NCBI GenBank assembly: GCA_016124945.1
Contig: WGMT01000053.1
Coordinates: 1-64,000, forward strand
Direction of reading: 5' to 3'
From: a bacterium
Lineage (GTDB): Bacteria > Chloroflexota > Anaerolineae > Caldilineales > Caldilineaceae
Length of the DNA stretch: 64,000 bases
Shown: one piece after another, positions 41,889 through 48,404 of the stretch
How the letters are laid out: every line of letters starts with the position of its first letter
Position numbering within the stretch: position 1 is the first letter of the stretch
The notes under the pieces: generated by a model
The model's database searches: none
The model's input: only the letters and a program-made list of their open reading frames with translations
What the model was told of the DNA's origin: nothing
Position numbers and translations under genes: made by a program

Positions 41889-42506
41889 ATGCGCAAAGTT
41901 ATTGTCTGCAATTTCGTGACGCTGGACGGATTCTATGAGACCAAAGACAAGACGTTCGACGGCTTCTTTGAGTTTTACCACCCCGACTATGCCGGCGATC
42001 AGAACTTCGACTACTACAACACCGAGCGTCTGCGCGCTGCCGATACCCTCATCCTAAGCGGGCGTACCTCGTTCCTTGGTAACAAGGACTACTGGACCAG
42101 TGTACCGCACGATTCCAACGCCACGCCCATCCGCCGTGAATTTGCCGACCTGATCCAGCGCGTCGACAAGTTCGTCGTCTCCGACACAATCACCCGCGAA
42201 GACCTCGCGCCCTGGGAAAACACCCGCATCGTCAAAATCGCCGACACGCACAAAGAGATCGCCGCCCTCAAAAAGCAGCCAGGGCGCGACATCCTCATTC
42301 TGATGGGGCGCATCCTGTGGAACGATCTCCTGCGGTATAGGCTGGTTGATGAACTACATCTCACCTACTTTCCCATAATTGCCGGCGGCGGCGTGCCGAT
42401 CTTCGATGGTCGCCCGCCGGTATCGCTCAAACTGATCCACACGCGCCAATGGCAAGGATCGGGCAACGTCCTCGTCTGTTATGCTGTGAGCTACCCCAAT
42501 CATTAG
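41889..42506 (+). CDS. RibD C-terminal/dihydrofolate-reductase-like protein
   Basis: 205 residues. MRKVIVCNFVTLDGFYETKD opens the domain; DTLILSGRTSFLGNKDYW, KFVVSDTI, ILILMGRILWNDLLRYRLVDELHLTYFP and AGGGVPIF follow in standard order. Compared with the gene at 10404 it has a longer insert after the first motif. ATG 41889 follows AAAGAGGAATAAAGC, 4 bases after the broken DinB gene. Substrate unknown. Confidence 0.85.
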   Translation: MRKVIVCNFVTLDGFYETKDKTFDGFFEFYHPDYAGDQNFDYYNTERLRAADTLILSGRTSFLGNKDYWTSVPHDSNATPIRREFADLIQRVDKFVVSDTITREDLAPWENTRIVKIADTHKEIAALKKQPGRDILILMGRILWNDLLRYRLVDELHLTYFPIIAGGGVPIFDGRPPVSLKLIHTRQWQGSGNVLVCYAVSYPNH

Positions 42507-42538
42507 AAAACCACTTTTTTCTATCAAGGAGGTCACTG

Positions 42539-43591
42539 ATGATCACCGGCTTTGACCATCTTCAGATCGCGATCCCGGGTGGCGGAGAAGCCGCCGCTCG
42601 TCACTTTTACGGTGAGATTCTCGGCCTGACCGAGATCCCCAAACCCGTTCCGCTGGTCGAACGCGGTGGTTGCTGGTTCACCGGCCCCGGCATTCAGATC
42701 CACCTGGGCGTGGAAACGTCCTTTCGACCGGCGACAAAGGCGCATCCGGCCTTCCTGGTCGAAGACCTTGCCGACTGGCAACGACGCCTTTCCCAAGCAG
42801 ACATCGCCATCACGTCCGACAACAGTCTACCGAATGTGCGTCGCTTCTACGTCGCCGATCCCTTCGGCAACCGCATCGAATTTATTCAGAACGGTGACGG
42901 CTTCAGCCAGGAAACATTGAAAAGGAGAGACACCGTGACAGATCATCAGCCACAAGGCTATCTCGCCGTCCCCACCACCGGCAAAGGACCCGGCGTGCTC
43001 GTCCTTCACGCCTGGTGGGGGCTGAACAACACGATCAAAGCGTTCTGCAATCGTCTGGCTGAAGCCGGTTTTGTGGTCTTCGCGCCAGATCTCTACCACG
43101 GGCAGGTGGCCGACACCATGGCCCAGGCGGAGGAACTGGGTGGCACACTCGATGCCAACCATCTGCAAGCCAAGGCCGAGATCTTGGACGCTGTCGCTTT
43201 CCTCAACCAACAGGTGGATCAACCTGATCGGGGCGTTGCCGTCGTCGGTTTCTCGTTGGGGGCTTATTACGCGTTGGATCTGGCGACCACCGCTCCTGGA
43301 CACGTCCACGCCGTCGTCGTCTTCTACGGGACGGGCGTCTTCGAGCATGGGGAATCACAAGCCGCTTACCTTGGTCACTTTGCCGAGGACGATCCCTACG
43401 AACCACTGGAAAATGTTGACGCCCTCGAAGCCTCGCTCAAGGACGCCGACCGCCCGGCAACAATCTACCGTTACCCCGGCACCGGACACTGGTTCTTCGA
43501 GCCGGATCGCACCGACGCCTACGATCCTGCCGCCGCAGCCCTGGCCTGGGATCGCACTTTGGATTTCTTGAAGATCGCGCTCTCCTCGTAA
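42539..43591 (+). CDS. Fusion of a VOC domain and a dienelactone-hydrolase domain
   Basis: 350 residues. Residues 1-125 are a VOC protein (GFDHLQIAIPGGGEAAARHFYG to VADPFGNRIEFIQNGDGF). Residues from about 133 are an alpha/beta hydrolase of the dienelactone hydrolase family (GVLVLHAWWGLNN, FAPDLYHG, VVGFSLGAYYALDL with Ser nucleophile, PGTGHWFFE with His). At the junction an AAAGGAGA site and GTG at 42935 could start the hydrolase alone, as if the VOC stop codon was lost by a 1-base change near 42919. Start ATG 42539 follows AAGGAGG. Confidence 0.8.
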   Translation: MITGFDHLQIAIPGGGEAAARHFYGEILGLTEIPKPVPLVERGGCWFTGPGIQIHLGVETSFRPATKAHPAFLVEDLADWQRRLSQADIAITSDNSLPNVRRFYVADPFGNRIEFIQNGDGFSQETLKRRDTVTDHQPQGYLAVPTTGKGPGVLVLHAWWGLNNTIKAFCNRLAEAGFVVFAPDLYHGQVADTMAQAEELGGTLDANHLQAKAEILDAVAFLNQQVDQPDRGVAVVGFSLGAYYALDLATTAPGHVHAVVVFYGTGVFEHGESQAAYLGHFAEDDPYEPLENVDALEASLKDADRPATIYRYPGTGHWFFEPDRTDAYDPAAAALAWDRTLDFLKIALSS

Positions 43592-43699
43592 ACATTTGCC
43601 CATATCTGGGACGATCCTGTCACGCTGCCTCGCTATGATGGAAGTGCATCCTATCTCAATCGCATTCCACTTTTGCTCCTTTTCCCATAAGATGAAACG

Positions 43700-43728
43700 A
43701 AGGGCCGGCCGATTTTCGGCCGGCCCTT
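43700..43728. terminator. Perfect 13-bp-arm hairpin after the fusion gene
   Basis: AAGGGCCGGCCGA and its complement around TTT. No long T-run follows. Confidence 0.6.
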
Positions 43729-43831
43729 GCTGATTTGTTCCTATTGGCAGAAAATGTACTGTATTGCGCGCCGGACTGCAATCATTACATTTGAAATTGT
43801 TCATCACTGCCGATTTTTATAATTTTCGCGC

Positions 43832-43860
43832 TTGACAAAACACCAACTTGTAATTACAGT
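43832..43860 (+). promoter_or_regulatory. Promoter of the Rrf2-type gene
   Basis: TTGACA (43832-43837), a 17-base spacer and TACAGT (43855-43860). The downstream part overlaps the palindromic operator, suggesting autoregulation. Confidence 0.65.
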
Positions 43861-43869
43861 GGTTACAAG
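43847..43869. promoter_or_regulatory. Palindromic operator 1 (CTTGTAA-N9-TTACAAG)
   Basis: Seven-base arms perfectly inverted across the -10 of the Rrf2-type gene. The same arms recur upstream of the reductase gene at 44351-44373. Confidence 0.7.
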
Positions 43870-43890
43870 TTGACTAAGGAGAGACAAAAC

Positions 43891-44322
43891 GTGCGTGCTG
43901 CAAACCGATTCGCCATCGCCGTACACATCCTAACGCTCTTGGGCGCGCTTGGCGACGAACACAATACATCCGAAGCAATGGCCGCCAGCATCGGCGTCAA
44001 TCCGGTCATCGTCCGCAATGTGACAGGCATGCTGCGCCGCGCCGATCTTGTGATTACCCAGCAAGGCGTCGCCGGCACAACACTTGCGCATAACACGGCG
44101 GACATCTCTTTGTTGGATGTCTACCGAGCGGTAGAACCCGACGCTGCGTTGTTTTCGATTCACGCCTGCCCCAACCCCAAGTGTCCGGTTGGGGCCAAAA
44201 TCGAGGACACATTAGAGCATCATTTTGCCGAAGCCCAGAAAGCAATGGAGGATCGCCTGGCCGAAATCAGCGTAGCGCAGGTCGTTACCGATATCTTGGA
44301 GGGACCGTGTAAAACGCGGTAG
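43891..44322 (+). CDS. Rrf2-family transcriptional regulator
   Basis: 143 residues. Winged helix at the N-terminus (FAIAVHILTLLGALGDEHNTSEAMA, then ASIGVNPVIVRNVTGMLRRADLV) as in Rrf2/YwnA proteins. A Cys-rich loop, HACPNPKCPVGAKI, could sense redox state or bind a metal or cluster. GTG 43891 has AAGGAGAG at 9 bases; TTG 43870 is less likely. Its own promoter and that of the next gene share a palindromic operator, so it likely represses both. Confidence 0.85.
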   Translation: MRAANRFAIAVHILTLLGALGDEHNTSEAMAASIGVNPVIVRNVTGMLRRADLVITQQGVAGTTLAHNTADISLLDVYRAVEPDAALFSIHACPNPKCPVGAKIEDTLEHHFAEAQKAMEDRLAEISVAQVVTDILEGPCKTR

Positions 44323-44350
44323 ATACAGGTTTTCTCTTTTTTTGCTTTGA

Positions 44351-44373
44351 CTTGTAATTGTTTTGATTACAAG
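44351..44373. promoter_or_regulatory. Palindromic operator 2 (CTTGTAAT-N7-ATTACAAG)
   Basis: Eight-base perfect arms just after a TTGACT -35-like element, 60 bases before the reductase start. Matches operator 1 in its arms. Confidence 0.7.
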
Positions 44374-44432
44374 TACTGTTGATGACACGTGTCACCGACA
44401 AAACCACCAACCCATTGAAAAGGACATAACCC

Positions 44433-45293
44433 ATGACCATCGCCATCACCGGGGCCACAGGACAACTTGGCCGCCTTATTGTTGCGAAACTCACCACACA
44501 GGTGCCTGCTGATCAAATTGTGGCACTTGCCCGCTCTGCCGCCAAAGCCGCAGACCTGGGCGTCGCCGTGCGCGAGGCCGATTACGGCCAACCCGAAACG
44601 CTGGACCGCGCCCTTACCGGCGTGGACACACTCCTTTTAATCTCTTCCAGCGAAGTGGGGCAGCGCTCCGCACAGCATGCAAGCGTAATCGACGCAGCGC
44701 AGCGTGCAGGCGTCAAGCACCTGGTCTACACAAGCGTCCTACACGCGGACAACTCCCCCTTGAGCCTCGCCGCAGAACACCGCGCCACCGAAGAAAAGCT
44801 CAAGGCGTCTAGCCTGGCCTACACCATCCTGCGCAACGGCTGGTACACCGAGAACCACACCGCCTCGATTCCCGGCGCGCTGGCCGGTGGCGCCTTCATC
44901 GGCAGCGCGGGGGACGGCAAGATCTCATCTGCCACGCGCCAAGACTTTGCCGACGCCGCCGTGGCCGTCCTCACCGGTGAGGGACACGAAGGGGCAACTT
45001 ACGAATTGGCGGGAGATGACGCCTATACACTGAGCGACCTCGCCGCCGAAATCTCACAACAGACCGGCAAGACGATCCCCTACGTGAATCTGCCCCAGGC
45101 CGAGTATGCTGCTACGCTGGCAAGCTTCGGTCTACCCGAATTCTTGGCCCAGGGCCTCGCCTCTTGGGACATTGACGCCTCGCACGGCGCCCTCTTCGAC
45201 GACAGCAAACAGCTTTCCACGCTCATCGGGCGACCTACCACGCCGCTTTCGGTGGCAGTGGCCGACGCGCTCAAGTCGACAGCGCCGGCATAG
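44433..45293 (+). CDS. qorB: NmrA-like NAD(P)H:quinone oxidoreductase (QorB type)
   Basis: 286 residues. MTIAITGATGQLGRLIVAKL is the NADP-binding motif; GVDTLLLISSSEVGQRSAQHASVI, VKHLVYTSVLHAD, TILRNGWYTENH and TYELAGDDAYTLSDLAAEIS match the E. coli QorB/YtfG type of atypical short-chain reductases that reduce quinones with NADPH. ATG 44433 follows AAAAGGACATAACCC. Controlled in all likelihood by the upstream Rrf2-type protein through operator 2. Related members act on other quinones or as redox sensors. Confidence 0.8.
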   Translation: MTIAITGATGQLGRLIVAKLTTQVPADQIVALARSAAKAADLGVAVREADYGQPETLDRALTGVDTLLLISSSEVGQRSAQHASVIDAAQRAGVKHLVYTSVLHADNSPLSLAAEHRATEEKLKASSLAYTILRNGWYTENHTASIPGALAGGAFIGSAGDGKISSATRQDFADAAVAVLTGEGHEGATYELAGDDAYTLSDLAAEISQQTGKTIPYVNLPQAEYAATLASFGLPEFLAQGLASWDIDASHGALFDDSKQLSTLIGRPTTPLSVAVADALKSTAPA

Positions 45294-45357
45294 CCTATCG
45301 AAACCAACAGACAGCGTGAATTGCTGAATATCGATGGTCGCGCTCGGGTCGGTTCTT

Positions 45358-45366
45358 TGCTATAAT
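45358..45366 (+). promoter_or_regulatory. Extended -10 (TGCTATAAT) before a structured leader
   Basis: Perfect TGnTATAAT; predicted start of transcription is about 45373, 9 bases before the long hairpin at 45382. Confidence 0.55.
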
Positions 45367-45381
45367 CAGACCATCAAGAGG

Positions 45382-45490
45382 CCTTTCAATCTGCGGGCAA
45401 CAACCTTCCGGGAAGGGGTCACGAATGCTGAATCGTTCACCCATCTCACTGACCCCTTCCCGCAAGGTATCTCACCCGTAGATTGAAAGG
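45382..45490 (+). ncRNA. Long two-stage hairpin, candidate structured RNA or MITE
   Basis: Outer arms 45382-45397 (CCTTTCAATCTGCGGG) and 45475-45490 pair with one G-U; inner arms 45404-45421 and 45450-45467 pair over 18 positions with one mismatch. They are separated by 6- and 7-base internal loops and closed by a 28-base loop. It lies directly after an extended -10 and 47 bases before a small membrane protein start. Either a leader or small RNA, or a palindromic mobile repeat. Confidence 0.5.
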
Positions 45491-45536
45491 ACCCGCCATC
45501 GAGTGGTTAACGATTGCCCCCATCAAGGAAACTACG

Positions 45537-45755
45537 ATGAAGAGTTGGGTTCCGTTTGTGGCTGCACTGGTCATCACCATCGTGCTCAATGCATTCCCTT
45601 TGTTTATGGCATTTGTGGTCGGTGATAGCGGTTGGGCGCAGGTTGGCTGGGTGGTCTACTTTTATTCCATCCCGTTTAGCCTCGTATTGCTTTTCGTCGG
45701 CGCGCTGATCTCCTTGATTATGCACCGCCGAAAACGCTCAAAGTCGCCTGATTAA
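45537..45755 (+). CDS. Tiny two-span membrane protein
   Basis: 72 residues. Two hydrophobic spans (VPFVAALVITIVLNAFPLFM and VVYFYSIPFSLVLLFVGAL) joined by a short Gly/Trp loop, with a basic C-terminus HRRKRSKS. ATG 45537 follows AAGGAAACTACG. No family known. It is the only gene downstream of the structured hairpin at 45382-45490, so that RNA may be its leader. It could be an orphan or toxin-like membrane peptide; nothing proves either. Confidence 0.6.
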   Translation: MKSWVPFVAALVITIVLNAFPLFMAFVVGDSGWAQVGWVVYFYSIPFSLVLLFVGALISLIMHRRKRSKSPD

Positions 45756-45790
45756 AGTAATGCGACAAGAATCTGGATCTAGTGCTGCTC

Positions 45791-46654
45791 TCACGGCAGT
45801 ACTAGATCCAACAGCGGGTTGGGAAAGCGCCGCTTTAGCGTAATCGCAAAGAAGGTCTCTTCCAGGCCGGGCAACTTGGCCACTTCCACCAGTGTGCCGT
45901 TGTCCAACTCATCTTTCACCACAATCGGTGGCACCACCGCCAGCCCCGTATGTTCACGTGCCACCAGGCGCAACATGGCCATGTCGTCTACCTCGGCCAC
46001 AATGTACGGACGAATTCCCAGCCGGTCCACCAGCGCATCAAAGCCCGTGCGAATGCTCGACTGCGCCGTGGGCATCACCAAAGACTCCTGAGACAGCAAC
46101 TCAGCCAACGAAAGATGCTCGCGCCCCGCACAAGGACGCCCTACCAGGCTCACAGGCTGCCTGTCGATGGCGTGGGCGATCCAGCGCGTGGCGGCATCGC
46201 GCGGCGGCGACACATTCGAGAGCAGGACGTCGATCTGATAATCCTCCAACGCGTGTAGTAGATCGCCCAGCGTGCCCGAGCGCACCACCACTTCGATTTC
46301 GTCCAGGGCCAGCAGGGGGGTGACAAATTGAAGCTGGAAATTGCGCGAAAGCGTTGCCAGCGCGCCCACCCGCAAAACACGCTGCTGCGGCTGATCCAGT
46401 TGACCCAACGTGCCCATCAACTCATCGCCGGTGGCAAAGATCGAGTCGGCAAAGTCCAGCGCAATGCGCCCCGCTTCGGTCAGTACCAGCCGCCGCCCCT
46501 GCCGCTCGAAAAGGGGATGTTTCAGGTCTTCCTCCAACTTGGCAATCTGCATCGAAAGCGCAGATTGGGCAATATGAATCTTCTCGGCAGCACGGGTCAG
46601 ATTGCCTTCGTGGGCCACGATCCAGAAGTAGCGTAGGTGATGATAGTTTAGCAT
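45791..46654 (-). CDS. LysR-family regulator next to dabBA
   Basis: 287 residues. LNYHHLRYFWIVAHEGNLTRAAEKIHIAQSAL in its HTH (residues 3-60) is closest in style to NhaR/LysR regulators; the rest is a substrate-binding domain (RVLRVGALATLSRNFQLQFV). Divergent from dabB with a 129-base gap, the position of CbbR- or NhaR-like controllers of DabAB operons. Likely senses carbon, sodium or pH state (inference). No strong ribosome site is seen upstream of ATG 46654. Confidence 0.85.
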   Translation of the reverse strand: MLNYHHLRYFWIVAHEGNLTRAAEKIHIAQSALSMQIAKLEEDLKHPLFERQGRRLVLTEAGRIALDFADSIFATGDELMGTLGQLDQPQQRVLRVGALATLSRNFQLQFVTPLLALDEIEVVVRSGTLGDLLHALEDYQIDVLLSNVSPPRDAATRWIAHAIDRQPVSLVGRPCAGREHLSLAELLSQESLVMPTAQSSIRTGFDALVDRLGIRPYIVAEVDDMAMLRLVAREHTGLAVVPPIVVKDELDNGTLVEVAKLPGLEETFFAITLKRRFPNPLLDLVLP

Positions 46655-46783
46655 GGAATCATTCTATTTAAGTGAACGTTTTTGTCAAAACTATGTATTT
46701 TACAGATGGGTCACCGCCTGATACCTTTAGCACCGTTGCCAAACACTTTTACTTCAACACCTTGTCTCAAGGAGACTTTTGTG

Positions 46784-48349
46784 ATGATTGCCGACGTCGA
46801 ACCTCTGGTGCTGTTGACCTACCTGGCGCCGCTTTCGCTCTTTGTGGTGGCGCTCGTGGCGCATATGACGCCGCCGGCTCGACTCTTTCGTGGGGCCTGG
46901 ATCGCTGTGGTGGCCTCTTTTGTGTTCGCTCTCCTGACCGCTGCGACCGCCTTTGCCTTTGGGCCGCTCGTCAGCCCCGCGATCGGCTTCGGCGATTTCA
47001 GCCTGTTGCTGCGCCTGGACGCACTAAGCGCCGTGATGCTCTTGCTCGTCTCTGCGATTGGGATGCTGGTGATTCACTTCAGCCGCAACTACCTGGGCGG
47101 TGACGCCAGACAGGGGCGCTTTTTGGGTGACCTGAGCCTGACCATCGGCGCGGTGATGTTGCTGGTGACGGCGGGCAATCTCTTTCATCTGGTCGCCGCC
47201 TGGATCGGCACAAGCCTGGCGCTACACCGGTTGCTTGTCTTCTACAGTGAGCGGCGTGGCGCGGTGATCGCCGCCCGTAAGAAGTTTGTTGTGGCGCGTA
47301 TCAGCGACCTTTGCCTGGTGGTGGCCGCCGTCCTTTTTGCCCGTGCTTTCGGCGTCACCGACCTGGGCGCGTTGGCCGAAGCGGCGCGTGCCGCCCTGGC
47401 CGCGGGGACCGTCCCCGCCGGTGTGGGGGTGGCGAGTGTGTTGGTGGTGGCGGCGGCGGCGCTGAAGTCGGCCATGTTCCCCACCCACGGCTGGTTGCTG
47501 GAAGTGATGGAGACGCCGACGCCTGTCTCCGCCCTGCTACACGCCGGCCTGCTCAACGCCGGCACCTTCCTGGTGGTGCGGCTTGGGGATCTAATGTTCC
47601 TCACCTCGCTGGGGCTGCACCTGCTCATCATTGTGGGCGGCTTTACGGCCATCTTTGCCTCCGTCGCCATGATCATGCAAAACAACGTCAAGGTGTCGCT
47701 GGCCTACTCCAGCGCGGCGCACATGGGCTTCATGCTCATGTTGTGCGGCTTCGGCGCACACAGCGTAGCAATTATGCACCTGGTGGCGCATAGCTTCTAC
47801 AAGGCCCACGCTTTCCTTTCTTCGGGCAGCATTGTGGACTACATCCGCGAACTGGGCAGCAAGGATCTCGACGGCACGGCTCGCCCGTTGGCGGTGCTTG
47901 GCTCAATGATTGCCGCTGCCGCCATTTTCATCGCCTTTGCCGTACTGTTGGGCATCGACATGCTCAAACGGCCCGGTGAGACGGCGCTGGGTGTGATCTT
48001 CGTCATGACCATGACGCAGTTGATCGTCAAGAGCACCGTGGGCAAGCCCCGCCTCTTTGTGGTGGGGCGCACCCTGCTCGCCGCCGTCGCCGTGACGCTG
48101 GCCTTCTTCGCCCTGGAACTCAGCGCCGCCTGGCTCCTTTCGGGGACGGTGGCCGCTTTCCCCGCGCCTACTGTGTTGACCCAGGTGGTGATGGTGCTGG
48201 CGGTGTTGTCCTTCGCTGCGGTGACGTTGCTTCAGACCATGCTGCCCACGCTCGTCAACACGCCCTGGGGACAAGTTGCCTACGTCCACCTGAAAAATGG
48301 GCTGTACGCCAACGCCCTCTTTGATCGACTCATCGGCGCGCTGCGCTGA
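46784..48349 (+). CDS. dabB: DabB, proton-conducting subunit of the inorganic-carbon accumulator
   Basis: 521 residues, mostly membrane spans, of the NuoL/MrpA-like proton channel family (Proton_antipo_M). SLALHRLLVFYSERRGAVIAARKKFVVARISDL, KSAMFPTHGWLLEVMETPTPVSALLHAGLLNAG and YSSAAHMGFMLMLCGFG (given in pieces) are the conserved helices with Lys, His and Glu of the proton path. The short form with DabA next to it is diagnostic for DAB complexes, which use the cation gradient to drive CO2 hydration. ATG 46784 has AGGAGA at 8 bases; the frame is open back to 46682. Confidence 0.88.
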   Translation: MIADVEPLVLLTYLAPLSLFVVALVAHMTPPARLFRGAWIAVVASFVFALLTAATAFAFGPLVSPAIGFGDFSLLLRLDALSAVMLLLVSAIGMLVIHFSRNYLGGDARQGRFLGDLSLTIGAVMLLVTAGNLFHLVAAWIGTSLALHRLLVFYSERRGAVIAARKKFVVARISDLCLVVAAVLFARAFGVTDLGALAEAARAALAAGTVPAGVGVASVLVVAAAALKSAMFPTHGWLLEVMETPTPVSALLHAGLLNAGTFLVVRLGDLMFLTSLGLHLLIIVGGFTAIFASVAMIMQNNVKVSLAYSSAAHMGFMLMLCGFGAHSVAIMHLVAHSFYKAHAFLSSGSIVDYIRELGSKDLDGTARPLAVLGSMIAAAAIFIAFAVLLGIDMLKRPGETALGVIFVMTMTQLIVKSTVGKPRLFVVGRTLLAAVAVTLAFFALELSAAWLLSGTVAAFPAPTVLTQVVMVLAVLSFAAVTLLQTMLPTLVNTPWGQVAYVHLKNGLYANALFDRLIGALR

Positions 48350-48404
48350 GGATCAAAAATCTGGATTTTATTTAGCCATTAATCTCTGTACAGAGGATAC
48401 CCTT

